From NCBI GenBank assembly GCA_022451835.1, contig JAKUNX010000007.1:1-28855 (forward strand): a DNA stretch of 28,855 nt, in the 5' to 3' direction. The notes below the pieces were generated by a model. The model saw only the letters and a program-made list of their open reading frames with translations, ran no database searches and was not told the origin of the DNA. This document shows, piece after piece, positions 1 to 7,203 of the stretch. This DNA is from Candidatus Poseidoniaceae archaeon. Lineage in GTDB: Archaea; Thermoplasmatota; Poseidoniia; Poseidoniales; Poseidoniaceae. Numbering within the stretch: position 1 is the stretch's first letter; every line of letters begins with the position of its first letter. The translations under genes were made by a program, and so were the position numbers.

Positions 1-353
1 CCACCGGGCTGGAAGTCCTTGAGAGTAAATTCAGCAACAGTAATGGAACCGCCATCGACTTCAACGGTACGATCTTGTCGGCTAACGCCCCGAAGCGCTG
101 GTTTCTCAAAGGGCTTCATCTGCTTACGCCAAATCTCTCTCAATTCTGGGATGGTTTTGGTATCGTCAAGAGCAAAGATACCCTGCTTGATGGCAGTAAC
201 AGCAACGAATTGGCCAGCAGGATCGAATACCCTGCCGCCAGAGGCAGTCATTTGGGGCCGACCTGACATTTTGATAAGCCAGCTGTCGGGAAGAGAAAGA
301 ATCATTCTAGTTATCAATCGGGTCAACGCATTGAGCATTGGGTTATCTACCAT
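1..353 (-). CDS. Alpha/beta hydrolase, esterase/lipase-like (N-terminal part, runs off the left edge)
   Basis: Reading the minus strand from the ATG at 353 gives an open frame to position 1 with no stop, about 117 residues. An in-frame TAA lies just upstream of the ATG, so the start is firm. The protein opens with a hydrophobic/amphipathic helix (about residues 8-28, containing LPDSWL). It continues with a segment of the kind that precedes the core of fold-3 alpha/beta hydrolases: FDPAGQF, then a helical ELREIWRKQM stretch, then an RTVEVDGGSI beta strand. The catalytic HGG, GxSxG and His regions lie outside the window, so the family call rests on this N-terminal pattern alone. There is no clear Shine-Dalgarno. 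The plus-strand frame over the same bases has no recognisable domain. Another hydrolase subfamily or an unrelated membrane-associated protein is possible. Confidence 0.5.
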   Translation of the reverse strand, partial: MVDNPMLNALTRLITRMILSLPDSWLIKMSGRPQMTASGGRVFDPAGQFVAVTAIKQGIFALDDTKTIPELREIWRKQMKPFEKPALRGVSRQDRTVEVDGGSITVAEFTLKDFQPG

Positions 354-432
354 AATGGCGGATTAAATACAATTCTGAGCAGGTTCCCTACTTATGCCTT
401 CTGTTTGCATCGGTCCCCTTGTATTCGTACCA

Positions 433-1026
433 TCATAGCTGCATCATCTCTTCGACATCATTGCGAAGTTTTTCCCATTCTGAAATGATATTATCCGAAG
501 CAATAATTTGCCTTTTCCCATTATTCCATTCCTCTACTATGGTATTTCGAAAATCAATACCTAAATTCGTAATGAGATTCTGTTCGTAAGTAATGATCCA
601 ATCGATAAGTTGAACTAACATTATTGAGCAATATTGTTTTTCGATTTCTTTTGGTGGGGCGAATTCTGGTAAATAATCAGTACTCCAAGGTAAAGTATTC
701 AATTTTGAAGACGCTGCATATTTCGGCAAAAATTCATACCTTGGAACAAATATGCTGCCATAACGATTATCTGTGAAAATTATTCCAAAACCACGCAGCA
801 TTATGTGTTGTTCTTTAGATATTTTTAGCGAATAGATATTTTTCGCTCTTTCTAGTTCTTCAGGTGCTTTTATGACTTCAAATCCTTGTTCAATCAACCA
901 ATTCCCCTGCGCTCGAAGAATGTCTCTACCCCAGCACCAAATTTGTTGACTTAATAGGGCGACTCCGAAAGAAACACGTTCATTAAGTTGAGTCTTCGAT
1001 AGAGGTTTATTGATGTTGGTCGACAT
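433..1026 (-). CDS. Conserved-looking hypothetical protein, 197 aa
   Basis: I do not recognise the family. The ATG at 1026 follows a purine-rich GAGGGGAT Shine-Dalgarno about 6 nt upstream, which supports a real gene. The protein is soluble with no signal peptide or membrane segment. It is rich in aromatic residues: a SQQIWCWGRDI motif near residues 26-36, a GNWLIEQGFEV motif, an LRGFGIIFTDNRYGSIFVPR region about residues 78-97, then helices with IDWIITYEQN. The dense W/Y/F content and G-rich middle suggest a compact alpha/beta fold with a ligand or protein surface, but no catalytic motif is evident. It lies upstream of the partial hydrolase on the same strand, 79 bp away, so co-transcription is possible. 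Codon use resembles the neighbours. Confidence 0.7.
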   Translation of the reverse strand: MSTNINKPLSKTQLNERVSFGVALLSQQIWCWGRDILRAQGNWLIEQGFEVIKAPEELERAKNIYSLKISKEQHIMLRGFGIIFTDNRYGSIFVPRYEFLPKYAASSKLNTLPWSTDYLPEFAPPKEIEKQYCSIMLVQLIDWIITYEQNLITNLGIDFRNTIVEEWNNGKRQIIASDNIISEWEKLRNDVEEMMQL

Positions 1027-1220
1027 TCTAATCCCCTCTCAGACCGATATTTATCGAAATAATTTCATCCGCAATGCTTGCAAAGTTTCTTTGATGGATT
1101 TTCAAACAGCGTTCAAGACTCCCCGACATAGACTAGACATCAATGGTTCATAAATTAGGCCATTCTAAGAAATTTCAAAACATAACAAAATGAATTAGTC
1201 ACTGTGATTTATATTGAATA

Positions 1221-1685
1221 TCAGCCAACATTTGCTGGCATAGATGAGTGATGGAGTTGGATTCTTAGATTACCATCATCATCTTGGATATAGCCAAATG
1301 TATACTCAACTTTGACTTCATCTCCTTCGGGGCTAGTGAAGAAATAATTCCCCATTGCCAGCGCAGTATTTCCATCGACAATAACGTCAGTATTTTCAAA
1401 TCGAACATCTTTCCAACCCTTGATTGCAAAGCCTTTATCTTCTGGGCAAGCATTATTGGATGCAACAAAATAAGATAGTGCAGTATCAAAAGTTGGTCTA
1501 AACTGATCTATTGCTGCTAAGGTAGGCTTGAATAATACTGGACCAATTTGGTATGCATATAAGCTGTTGACATGGTTACTGGCTATGCCAACATAATCTC
1601 CACCAGTGCTGTGTGCTGAAGCGATTGCCACAATACCTGATCCCCATGCTTGCTGTGCACTTTCAACGTCAGATACACCAATCAT
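1221..1685 (-). CDS. NTF2/SnoaL-like protein (CaMKII-association-domain type), 154 aa
   Basis: The protein has the layout of the NTF2-like cone fold: an N-terminal amphipathic helix, a central segment with FKPTLAAIDQFRPTFDTALSY, and C-terminal strands ending in RIQLHHSSMP. That ending is typical of the CaMKII-association/DUF4440-like group, whose members are often mis-annotated as phosphoribosyl-AMP cyclohydrolase. Small-ligand binding or a minor enzymatic role is usual for such proteins; the substrate here is unknown. A TTG at 1691 extends the frame by two codons, but a strong GAGGTGAT Shine-Dalgarno (1692-1699) abuts that TTG and sits 8 nt before the ATG at 1685. I therefore start at 1685. 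It is divergent from another NTF2-like gene at 1777, sharing a 91-bp promoter region. Confidence 0.75.
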   Translation of the reverse strand: MIGVSDVESAQQAWGSGIVAIASAHSTGGDYVGIASNHVNSLYAYQIGPVLFKPTLAAIDQFRPTFDTALSYFVASNNACPEDKGFAIKGWKDVRFENTDVIVDGNTALAMGNYFFTSPEGDEVKVEYTFGYIQDDDGNLRIQLHHSSMPANVG

Positions 1686-1746
1686 CCTCAAATCACCTCT
1701 AAACTGTGGTTAAGTCGGTACCTTATCATTTTTCTATATGCGAGTA

Positions 1747-1754
1747 GTTTAAAG
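1747..1754 (+). promoter_or_regulatory. TATA box for the leaderless gene at 1777
   Basis: GTTTAAAG lies 22 nt before the ATG at 1777. This is the spacing expected if transcription starts at or next to the ATG, as in leaderless archaeal mRNAs. The same 21-22 nt spacing recurs at four other gene starts in this window. Confidence 0.5.
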
Positions 1755-1776
1755 ACAAGGAAACTTTGGGCAAATT

Positions 1777-2127
1777 ATGTCAATTATAACAGCATATAAC
1801 GAGGCTTGGAAAAACGGAGATGTCGAAGCATTAGCAGAGGTAATCCATGATGAATTTGTGTTTAATCCACATGTTGGTGGAGTTACAATGGGTAAGTCTG
1901 ATATTCTCGGATTTGCCGGTGGAGACGGTAGACCTACCTCTGAAAACGATAGAATTTTGTTTGAGAATGATGAAGTTGGAGTAGCACATTCAGTTGTTCA
2001 CTTTGCTAACGGTTCTACATCAGAAGCAGTATTGTCTTTCATTAGATTCAAAGACGGCAAGATAGTATCCATGGAAACAGGCGCTACACCGTTATCTGAT
2101 GATTACAAATTAGTTGGCCAAGAATGA
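1777..2127 (+). CDS. SnoaL/NTF2-like small protein, 116 aa
   Basis: A short single-domain protein with the SnoaL/NTF2 pattern: an opening helix AYNEAWKNGDVEALAEVIHD, a strand with FVFNPHVGG, and C-terminal strands with SFIRFKDGKIVSMETG. Family members are small steroid-isomerase-like or polyketide-cyclase-like enzymes or plain ligand-binding folds; the substrate cannot be read from the sequence. There is no Shine-Dalgarno, and a TATA-like box 22 nt upstream suggests a leaderless transcript. Its last 18 bases overlap the 3' end of the convergent tRNA thiolation gene. Together with the divergent gene at 1685 it forms a head-to-head pair of the same superfamily, though the two share little obvious sequence. 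Confidence 0.75.
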   Translation: MSIITAYNEAWKNGDVEALAEVIHDEFVFNPHVGGVTMGKSDILGFAGGDGRPTSENDRILFENDEVGVAHSVVHFANGSTSEAVLSFIRFKDGKIVSMETGATPLSDDYKLVGQE

Positions 2128-3141
2128 ACTATAGTTTGTTAACTCGTTTTTGACCATATCTCGCATTTCACATGCTTTGCATTGATTGTTAGACGTCATG
2201 GATGAACATTCTGGACATTCTTTTGGTGGATTTGGCCTAGATTCTTGTCCACCAAGTTCTAGGATTTGATCTCGCAACTCCTTGACATTGTCAGCCATAC
2301 GAAGTAATCCGTGTCGAGTTCCAGGTACATCAGCTTCCATTGTGGCAACCATTTCTCTGTGCCGCCATCTAAGTGCACCACGTGCATGGGGGCACTCTTC
2401 GTGATGAATTGGAAGATTTTTATGTACTGCATATAGGTGAATTTCTTGTTCTGGAATCCATCTCAGCGGTACAATTCTTGGTGGCATACCATCGATTGGA
2501 GTATTGGTATGAGGTGCAAGCCTCAAGGTTCTTTCCAAGTCTCCATTTGACATATTCATCAGCACGGTTTGAGCCATATCGTCTAGGTTGTGGCCAAGAG
2601 CCATTACGTCTGCGTTGACTTTCTTTGCTAAGTGATTGATTCCTTGTCTTCTAAAGACTCCACAATATGAACAAGGCATACTTGGTGCACCAGGGTTCTT
2701 TTCAGTCATTCCAGGAATGAGTTTAGATACCGTGTCCATTTCTTCAAAACCAAGTTCTTTGTAAGATACTGTAACAAATTCAACACCCAAGCGTTCACAA
2801 AGATCGATTGCGCATTGCAATGAAGGAGGCCTGTATCCTTCAATGCCTTCATCAACCGTTCCAGCAATGATAGTTACATCAGGTCTCACGCCGATTATGT
2901 CTACTAGTAATTCAAGTAAAGCTGCGGAGTCTTTACCTCCAGATATAGCGACAAAAATTGTGTTATGTTGCCCTTTTTTCAAAACTAATTGTTTACGCAA
3001 CTCTTTGGCGACTTTCTTTCTAATTGATTTGGCAAGATGGTGACCACATAAAATTCTGCCAGAGTAGGCCTGTTCAATCACTGCAGGTTTGCCACATACG
3101 TCACAAGAGGGAATCTCGAGACCTACTTTGCTGTCTGCCAT
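2110..3141 (-). CDS. ncsA: tRNA 2-thiouridine synthesis ATPase, NcsA/Ncs6/TtuA family
   Basis: This enzyme adenylates a tRNA uridine C2 and then replaces its oxygen with sulfur, usually supplied by a ubiquitin-like SAMP/Urm1 carrier. The 343 residues carry the PP-loop SGGKDS at 67-72, an N-terminal zinc site (CDVC at 13-16 plus CGHH at 32-35), and a C-terminal zinc ribbon (CPEC...CKAC). The catalytic/iron-sulfur cysteines are C157 and C160 (in PCSYCG) and C250 (in EECPHA), matching the three cluster cysteines of TtuA. Length is close to family norms with a slightly extended C-terminus. Whether it modifies U34 (NcsA) or U54 (TtuA) cannot be read here; U34 is more usual in mesophilic archaea. 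The ATG at 3141 has no strong Shine-Dalgarno. An AT-rich TTTTTTAAG box lies about 40 nt upstream. Confidence 0.9.
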   Translation of the reverse strand: MADSKVGLEIPSCDVCGKPAVIEQAYSGRILCGHHLAKSIRKKVAKELRKQLVLKKGQHNTIFVAISGGKDSAALLELLVDIIGVRPDVTIIAGTVDEGIEGYRPPSLQCAIDLCERLGVEFVTVSYKELGFEEMDTVSKLIPGMTEKNPGAPSMPCSYCGVFRRQGINHLAKKVNADVMALGHNLDDMAQTVLMNMSNGDLERTLRLAPHTNTPIDGMPPRIVPLRWIPEQEIHLYAVHKNLPIHHEECPHARGALRWRHREMVATMEADVPGTRHGLLRMADNVKELRDQILELGGQESRPNPPKECPECSSMTSNNQCKACEMRDMVKNELTNYSSFLAN

Positions 3142-3223
3142 GAATTACCGTGAAACTACTCTCGTTTGAGTTAATCGCTTAAAAAACCTCAATGCTTCGG
3201 CTCAGAATATACTATAATTTATC

Positions 3224-3256
3224 AATTGAAAAATTAAATTTCTAATTGGAAAATTA
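3224..3256. repeat. Imperfect 13-bp direct repeat, 20-bp period
   Basis: AATTGAAAAATTA at 3224-3236 recurs as AATTGGAAAATTA at 3244-3256, 12 of 13 matches. The starts are 20 bp apart, about two helical turns. This would suit a regulator bound to one DNA face, but the region is AT-rich and chance is possible. Confidence 0.4.
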
Positions 3257-3304
3257 TTTTGTAAATCATGTTTGTTTTATCTGATTTTTATGAGTGTTTA
3301 CTGA

Positions 3305-3336
3305 CGCGGAAATAGTTGTCGAGGTCTTTTTCCGCG
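3305..3336. repeat. Inverted repeat CGCGGAAA / TTTCCGCG
   Basis: Perfect 8-bp arms at 3305-3312 and 3329-3336 are separated by 16 nt. The GC-rich arms stand out from an AT-rich background. It could be an operator half-site pair or an RNA stem. Confidence 0.5.
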
Positions 3337-3383
3337 AGAAATTTTATTGATACCCAGTTGGAAATTTGATTTTACTCACTAAA

Positions 3384-3400
3384 TCCCCCCGTAGGGGGGA
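3384..3400 (+). promoter_or_regulatory. Perfect C6/G6 hairpin in the Roadblock operon leader
   Basis: TCCCCCC-GTA-GGGGGGA forms a 7-bp stem with a 3-nt loop, 53 nt before the ATG at 3454. Neither strand has a proper T-tract after it, so an intrinsic terminator is unlikely. A regulatory leader structure or a protein-binding palindrome fits better. Confidence 0.5.
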
Positions 3401-3453
3401 AAAAACGCAAAACTTCTTGAAGCCTACAACGCTGACAAGCATTTTGAGCGACT

Positions 3454-3795
3454 ATGTTACAACGTGTTCTGGCAAGTCTTACCAAGACAGAAGGTGTTGA
3501 ACAAGCAATGCTACTTGACGAGCGTGGCACCTTACTTGCTTGTGTTGGTGATGAGGGTAAAACCCCTCCAGTCGATGCTGCTATTGAGGCTACGAATATG
3601 GCTGCTGAACTTTGTTCTGCACTTGAACTTGGAGAGTTGTATGAGGTTTGGTGCGAGGGTAAGGAGAGGATGATGATTGACATTGCCCGCCCAGGCCGAA
3701 TCGTAGTCCTCTCTGGTCAAGGAGGCCGGCTAGCAAGATGGCGGCATGCTTTAGATCGTAATCGCAGGATAATTGCGACAACCCCACAGATGTGA
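3454..3795 (+). CDS. Roadblock/LC7 domain protein
   Basis: The 113 residues fit one Roadblock/LC7 (MglB-like) domain. A first helix (LQRVLASLTKTEGVEQAML) leads into strands with LLDERGTLLACVGD, a long helix (DAAIEATNMAAELCSALELG), and strands around MMIDIARPGRIVVLSG. The pattern 'EGV..AML.DE.G.LLA' is the standard domain opening. Roadblock proteins dimerise and act as regulators or scaffolds for small Ras-like GTPases (MglA, Rag, archaeal homologues), but no GTPase lies in this window. It is the first gene of an operon: its stop is 4 bp before the ATG of the 1047-aa protein, which appears to carry its own Roadblock-like domain. Shine-Dalgarno support is weak (GAGCG). Confidence 0.8.
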   Translation: MLQRVLASLTKTEGVEQAMLLDERGTLLACVGDEGKTPPVDAAIEATNMAAELCSALELGELYEVWCEGKERMMIDIARPGRIVVLSGQGGRLARWRHALDRNRRIIATTPQM

Positions 3796-3799
3796 TATT

Positions 3800-6700
3800 A
3801 TGTTTGATTTACCAAAAGGCATAACCGTAGAAGAAGAAATAGACGTCTCTGAAGGCGTGATTCAGCCATTTACTCATGGAGTGATAAGCACATGGATTGG
3901 CAAGCGAAAAACTCCAGCCGGCCATAGAATCGTTAGAGCAGGTCGTGTTGTCGGATATTTGGCTGAGAGTGAGAAAGCATCGATTCTTCTTGGTGGAGCA
4001 GAGGCTAAGGCTAGATTGTTTGAACTCGAAGCAGCGGGAATGTGTCGATTTGAGGCTGAGAGTTATTCAATGGTCGGATTGGGCGCTATTGCAGAAGTGG
4101 TTCCTGAAGCATTTGAACATCCAGCAGATGCTCAAGGATTATTAGCAAGAGGCGATACAGTAGAACGATTATTATCTCGAGATCTTTCAGTTGTATTAGC
4201 AAAATTGGTTGAGAATGTCACAGTTAGAGGAGCTATTGCGGTAGATTCTGGAATGTTAATTGACTCAGCGGGAGAACTACCAACCGATGGGGAACAATTG
4301 GCTAAAGAAGTTGGAGAAACCATTGTCGGTAGAGAAAAAGTCGCTAAAGGATTAGGTTTTCCAGATAGCGGGCATTGGACATTGCATACAGGGGATGGAG
4401 CATTACTACTCGCTCATACAGGAGAAATTGCCATAGCCGTTTGGACTGAGTCAAATGCCAATCATACAAGGCTGGTTAACGCTGCAGTCGCCGCCTTGGA
4501 GGGAGAGATTACTGAGGCTGCAGGTACTAGTGAACCATTACCTGATGGCTTTATTCTAAGAGAAGGAAAAGGTGGCGCAGATGCTGTGTTATCCATGCTT
4601 ACAGATGCCCTTGAAGAAGAAGTTACAGGACATATTCAAGCCGGAAAATCATCTAAGGCTGTGAGTTTATTATTGTCTAGAGGAGTTCCAGTTGGTATTT
4701 TTGCGCCAAGTGCAGAATCGTTTGAAGAGGCAGTTCTTGGTTTAACCGAAGCAAAGCGAGTAATTCGCCTACACAGATTGCCAGCAGGAACAATCCTTTC
4801 AAAGGAATCTGGTACAGTCCATGATTTTTCATTATCATACTTCAAGGATTTATTGGTCACGGTTAGAACTCGCTCTGAAAGCCGTAGAGCAAACCTAACT
4901 CATCGTTTGAACAATTTAATCGGATTTGAAATTGGTATGGAAAATTTACGAATCGCTCGTTCAAAAGCCAAATTCTCTCAAATTACCGACGCCGTTGCTA
5001 AAGGTCTTGACAAGATTGAGGTTGCACCAGTACCAGGTATTGATGCAGGACTAAGACGCAGACTTGAATCAGCAGAGATCCGTATAGATGAGTTAGAAAA
5101 AGAAAAAACCCATCTATCAAATAAATTATCTGAATCAGAAACTTCAAGAAAGGCCGCTGAGATAAAAACTAGAGAAGCAGTTGAAACTCGCAATATACAA
5201 ATGGAGAGCGTCGAGAATGTCAATTCAGAAATTAATTCAATGCAGGTTCAATTAGCCGAAGCTAGAAACCGCAGTGAAGATGCAGAATCAAGAGCGGAAA
5301 AATTGGTTAAGCGAGTTAACGAATTAGAGCACCAAGTCAGCGTTAGAGCTACTGAATTGGCTAAAGCTTTGGGTGAAACAGAATCCAGTGAGAAATTAAG
5401 ACAATCAATCGAGGAAATGGCACTCAAGGAAGCAGGCCTAAATGCTGATTTAAACGATGCGAGTGAGAAATTATCTACCATACGTCAACAAACAGAAGAC
5501 GATGAAAGAAGATTGAGGGTTTTGCAAGAACAAGTTGCAGCAACCCGAGAACGTCACGCAAGAGCCCAAGCAGAGGCTATGAAAGAAGAAGAGCGGGTCA
5601 ATAAGAGCAAAACGGAACTTGAGATTCTTGAATCTGAAGCCAAGGTGGCACGGAGGCGGGCAGAAGATGAAAGATTACGCCTAAGTACTGATGAAGCGAG
5701 ATTTGCCCATATCCAGGGTGAAATGCGTCAACTGATGGAAGAGCGCAGAAATCTTTTGCGAGAGTTAGGTGACTTAGGTGCAAAGCGTGGTCATGCTGAA
5801 GGAGAGTTATCGATTTTATTAGAAAAAGCAGAAGCATTGGCTGAAGCTCATGAAGAAGCATTAACCGACATTAATGAGGCAGAACGAATTAGAGCTAGGC
5901 TTGCCGAAGAACCTCTTGCTCAAGCCTTATTGGATGATGCATCAACATTCGAAGGTCTTGCTCCAGTGTTGGAGCGTTTGGAGAGGTCACGCAGTCTTGG
6001 ATACTCGGTCACACTATTAGACAGAGCGGTAGAGCGTGCTTTACAAGTAATTCAAAAGACGGTTGATCATGTTGCTGCAACACCACGTTATTTACTTTCA
6101 AGCGAAGTCATGGAATTATTAGAGCGTCAAGTTCCACAAACTGCTGGTGCGGTAAGAGGCCTTTCTCGTTGGTCTGTTCAACAGAGACTTGAACACCAAT
6201 TGGGAGAAACAGTCGGTCATTTAGTAATTGATTTGGAAAGGTTACTCGAGGATTATGAACATTCAATAACTATGCTTAGAAGGTTGAGAAATGTCCTTGA
6301 ACAACTAACTCGATTAGGTGCTCCACCACATGAAGTTGAGACTTTGATGTCTAATTGTAATCGACCAGAATCATTGCCACATATTGCTCAATCAACAAGA
6401 AAGCTAATACAAAATGCTCTAGATGATATATACTTAGAATCTGATCAAAGAGATGCTGGTGAAGCAATTGCCCTCGAAGAAACCGCACGTGTTCTTGAGG
6501 AATTGATTACTCAAATCGATGCTTCTGGTTTGGCAGGCGGTTCTCCAACCGGACTGTTGTGGGACTTCCAGAGAGATGGCTTGTTGCCTTATGAACGAGA
6601 AGTTATCGATCCTGCACAAAAGACTCCAGTTGATGAAGAGATGGTCAAACACATGGAATCCAACATCTCTGGGGATTTGGTTGAACAGGATGAACCTCAA

Positions 6701-6943
6701 GTGGTTGAAGTCGATGAAGATGGTTGGGAAGTATTGGAATTACCTAGCGATGATGACCATGAAGATGAAGAAGAAGTGGAAATTGCTGAATTACAACCGA
6801 TTAGTGATGATGACGAAAGAGCTGAATTAGATGCTGAATTAGCTCGAATAGATGCATCATGGGAGCACCGCAGTGAACCATCTAAGGTTTCAGATGATGC
6901 TTTAGTAGATTTAGAATCAAAACTTTCTGAACTTGATATTTAG
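3800..6943 (+). CDS. Large PATAN-like/Roadblock-like/coiled-coil protein with acidic tail, 1047 aa
   Basis: I recognise no named family for the whole protein. The frame opens with a TTG at 3773, but the ATG at 3800, 4 bp after the Roadblock stop, is the sensible start. Residues 1-95 resemble a PATAN/DUF4388-like fold (HGVISTWIGK, GRVVGYLAES). About 125-235 resemble a second Roadblock domain (LAKLVENVTVRGAIAVDSG, then GALLLAHTGEIAIAVW). About 245-385 look like a second PATAN-like copy (GVPVGIFAPS, then TEAKRVIRLHRLPAG). Residues about 415-705 are heptad-rich coiled coil with many E/K/R. Residues 710-940 are helical, and about 955-1000 form a very acidic tail. There is no Walker motif, so it is not an SMC ATPase, and no membrane segment. 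A scaffold that pairs with the upstream Roadblock protein is an inference. Domain limits are by eye. Confidence 0.75.
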   Translation: MFDLPKGITVEEEIDVSEGVIQPFTHGVISTWIGKRKTPAGHRIVRAGRVVGYLAESEKASILLGGAEAKARLFELEAAGMCRFEAESYSMVGLGAIAEVVPEAFEHPADAQGLLARGDTVERLLSRDLSVVLAKLVENVTVRGAIAVDSGMLIDSAGELPTDGEQLAKEVGETIVGREKVAKGLGFPDSGHWTLHTGDGALLLAHTGEIAIAVWTESNANHTRLVNAAVAALEGEITEAAGTSEPLPDGFILREGKGGADAVLSMLTDALEEEVTGHIQAGKSSKAVSLLLSRGVPVGIFAPSAESFEEAVLGLTEAKRVIRLHRLPAGTILSKESGTVHDFSLSYFKDLLVTVRTRSESRRANLTHRLNNLIGFEIGMENLRIARSKAKFSQITDAVAKGLDKIEVAPVPGIDAGLRRRLESAEIRIDELEKEKTHLSNKLSESETSRKAAEIKTREAVETRNIQMESVENVNSEINSMQVQLAEARNRSEDAESRAEKLVKRVNELEHQVSVRATELAKALGETESSEKLRQSIEEMALKEAGLNADLNDASEKLSTIRQQTEDDERRLRVLQEQVAATRERHARAQAEAMKEEERVNKSKTELEILESEAKVARRRAEDERLRLSTDEARFAHIQGEMRQLMEERRNLLRELGDLGAKRGHAEGELSILLEKAEALAEAHEEALTDINEAERIRARLAEEPLAQALLDDASTFEGLAPVLERLERSRSLGYSVTLLDRAVERALQVIQKTVDHVAATPRYLLSSEVMELLERQVPQTAGAVRGLSRWSVQQRLEHQLGETVGHLVIDLERLLEDYEHSITMLRRLRNVLEQLTRLGAPPHEVETLMSNCNRPESLPHIAQSTRKLIQNALDDIYLESDQRDAGEAIALEETARVLEELITQIDASGLAGGSPTGLLWDFQRDGLLPYEREVIDPAQKTPVDEEMVKHMESNISGDLVEQDEPQVVEVDEDGWEVLELPSDDDHEDEEEVEIAELQPISDDDERAELDAELARIDASWEHRSEPSKVSDDALVDLESKLSELDI

Positions 6944-6954
6944 GTGTGGGTCTA

Positions 6955-7203
6955 ATGACCGATAATCAGGCTACAACCCTCTTAGGACGAGAGGAGATAA
7001 TTGGTAGAAAGTATCCAATATTCTTAGAACGAATTGTGTTTGTAATTATTGTTGCAGTATTTATTTTAGGATTTGAAGAAGTAAGAGATAGAACTGGTGA
7101 TGGAATAATCTCTGTAATCAGTACTTGGTGTTTATTTCCATTCATACTATTGTTTAGTGCAGAAATGATTGGACGAGTCATTCAAGCGATTAATCGAGAC
7201 TAA
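6955..7203 (+). CDS. Small two-helix membrane protein, 82 aa
   Basis: A short protein with two hydrophobic segments: about residues 26-41 (FVIIVAVFILGFEE) and 53-72 (STWCLFPFILLFSAEMIG). A soluble N-terminus of about 20 residues (TTLLGREEIIGRKYP) precedes them, and a short charged loop (VRDRTGDG) joins them. It is not recognised. A GTG at 6946 would overlap the AGGTG Shine-Dalgarno at 6942-6946, while the ATG at 6955 sits 8 nt after it, so I use 6955. The gene follows the 1047-aa protein by 11 bp, making it the third gene of the operon. It could be a membrane anchor for that scaffold; this is context only. Its last 4 bases overlap the convergent membrane-protein gene. Confidence 0.7.
   Translation: MTDNQATTLLGREEIIGRKYPIFLERIVFVIIVAVFILGFEEVRDRTGDGIISVISTWCLFPFILLFSAEMIGRVIQAINRD

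Larger units (their letters stand above)
3142..3453. promoter_or_regulatory. Intergenic region between divergent ncsA-like and Roadblock genes
   Basis: This 312-bp stretch has no credible gene. It is very AT-rich from about 3195 to 3300 and must hold promoters for both flanking genes. It contains an imperfect direct repeat (3224-3236 and 3244-3256), a long-loop inverted repeat (3305-3312 with 3329-3336) and a perfect C6/G6 hairpin (3384-3400). A T-rich ATTTTATTGATA at 3341-3352 is a possible TATA region for the plus-strand operon, which would give a leader of about 80 nt carrying the hairpin. Confidence 0.55.

Noticed and set aside
19..366. Plus-strand 115-aa open frame at the left edge
   Set aside because: The minus strand over the same bases reads as a hydrolase N-terminus. 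The plus frame has no domain pattern.
1100..1220. GTTCAAGACTC-like T-arm resemblance suggesting a tRNA
   Set aside because: No acceptor stem, anticodon arm or D arm could be matched around it.
3384..3400. C6/G6 hairpin read as an intrinsic terminator
   Set aside because: Neither strand has a U-tract after the stem. Plus-strand transcription continues with A-rich sequence, and ncsA transcription runs away from it.
3372..3683. Minus-strand 103-aa open frame over the Roadblock gene
   Set aside because: Its low-complexity Ser/Ala-rich product is the mirror of the conserved Roadblock coding sequence.
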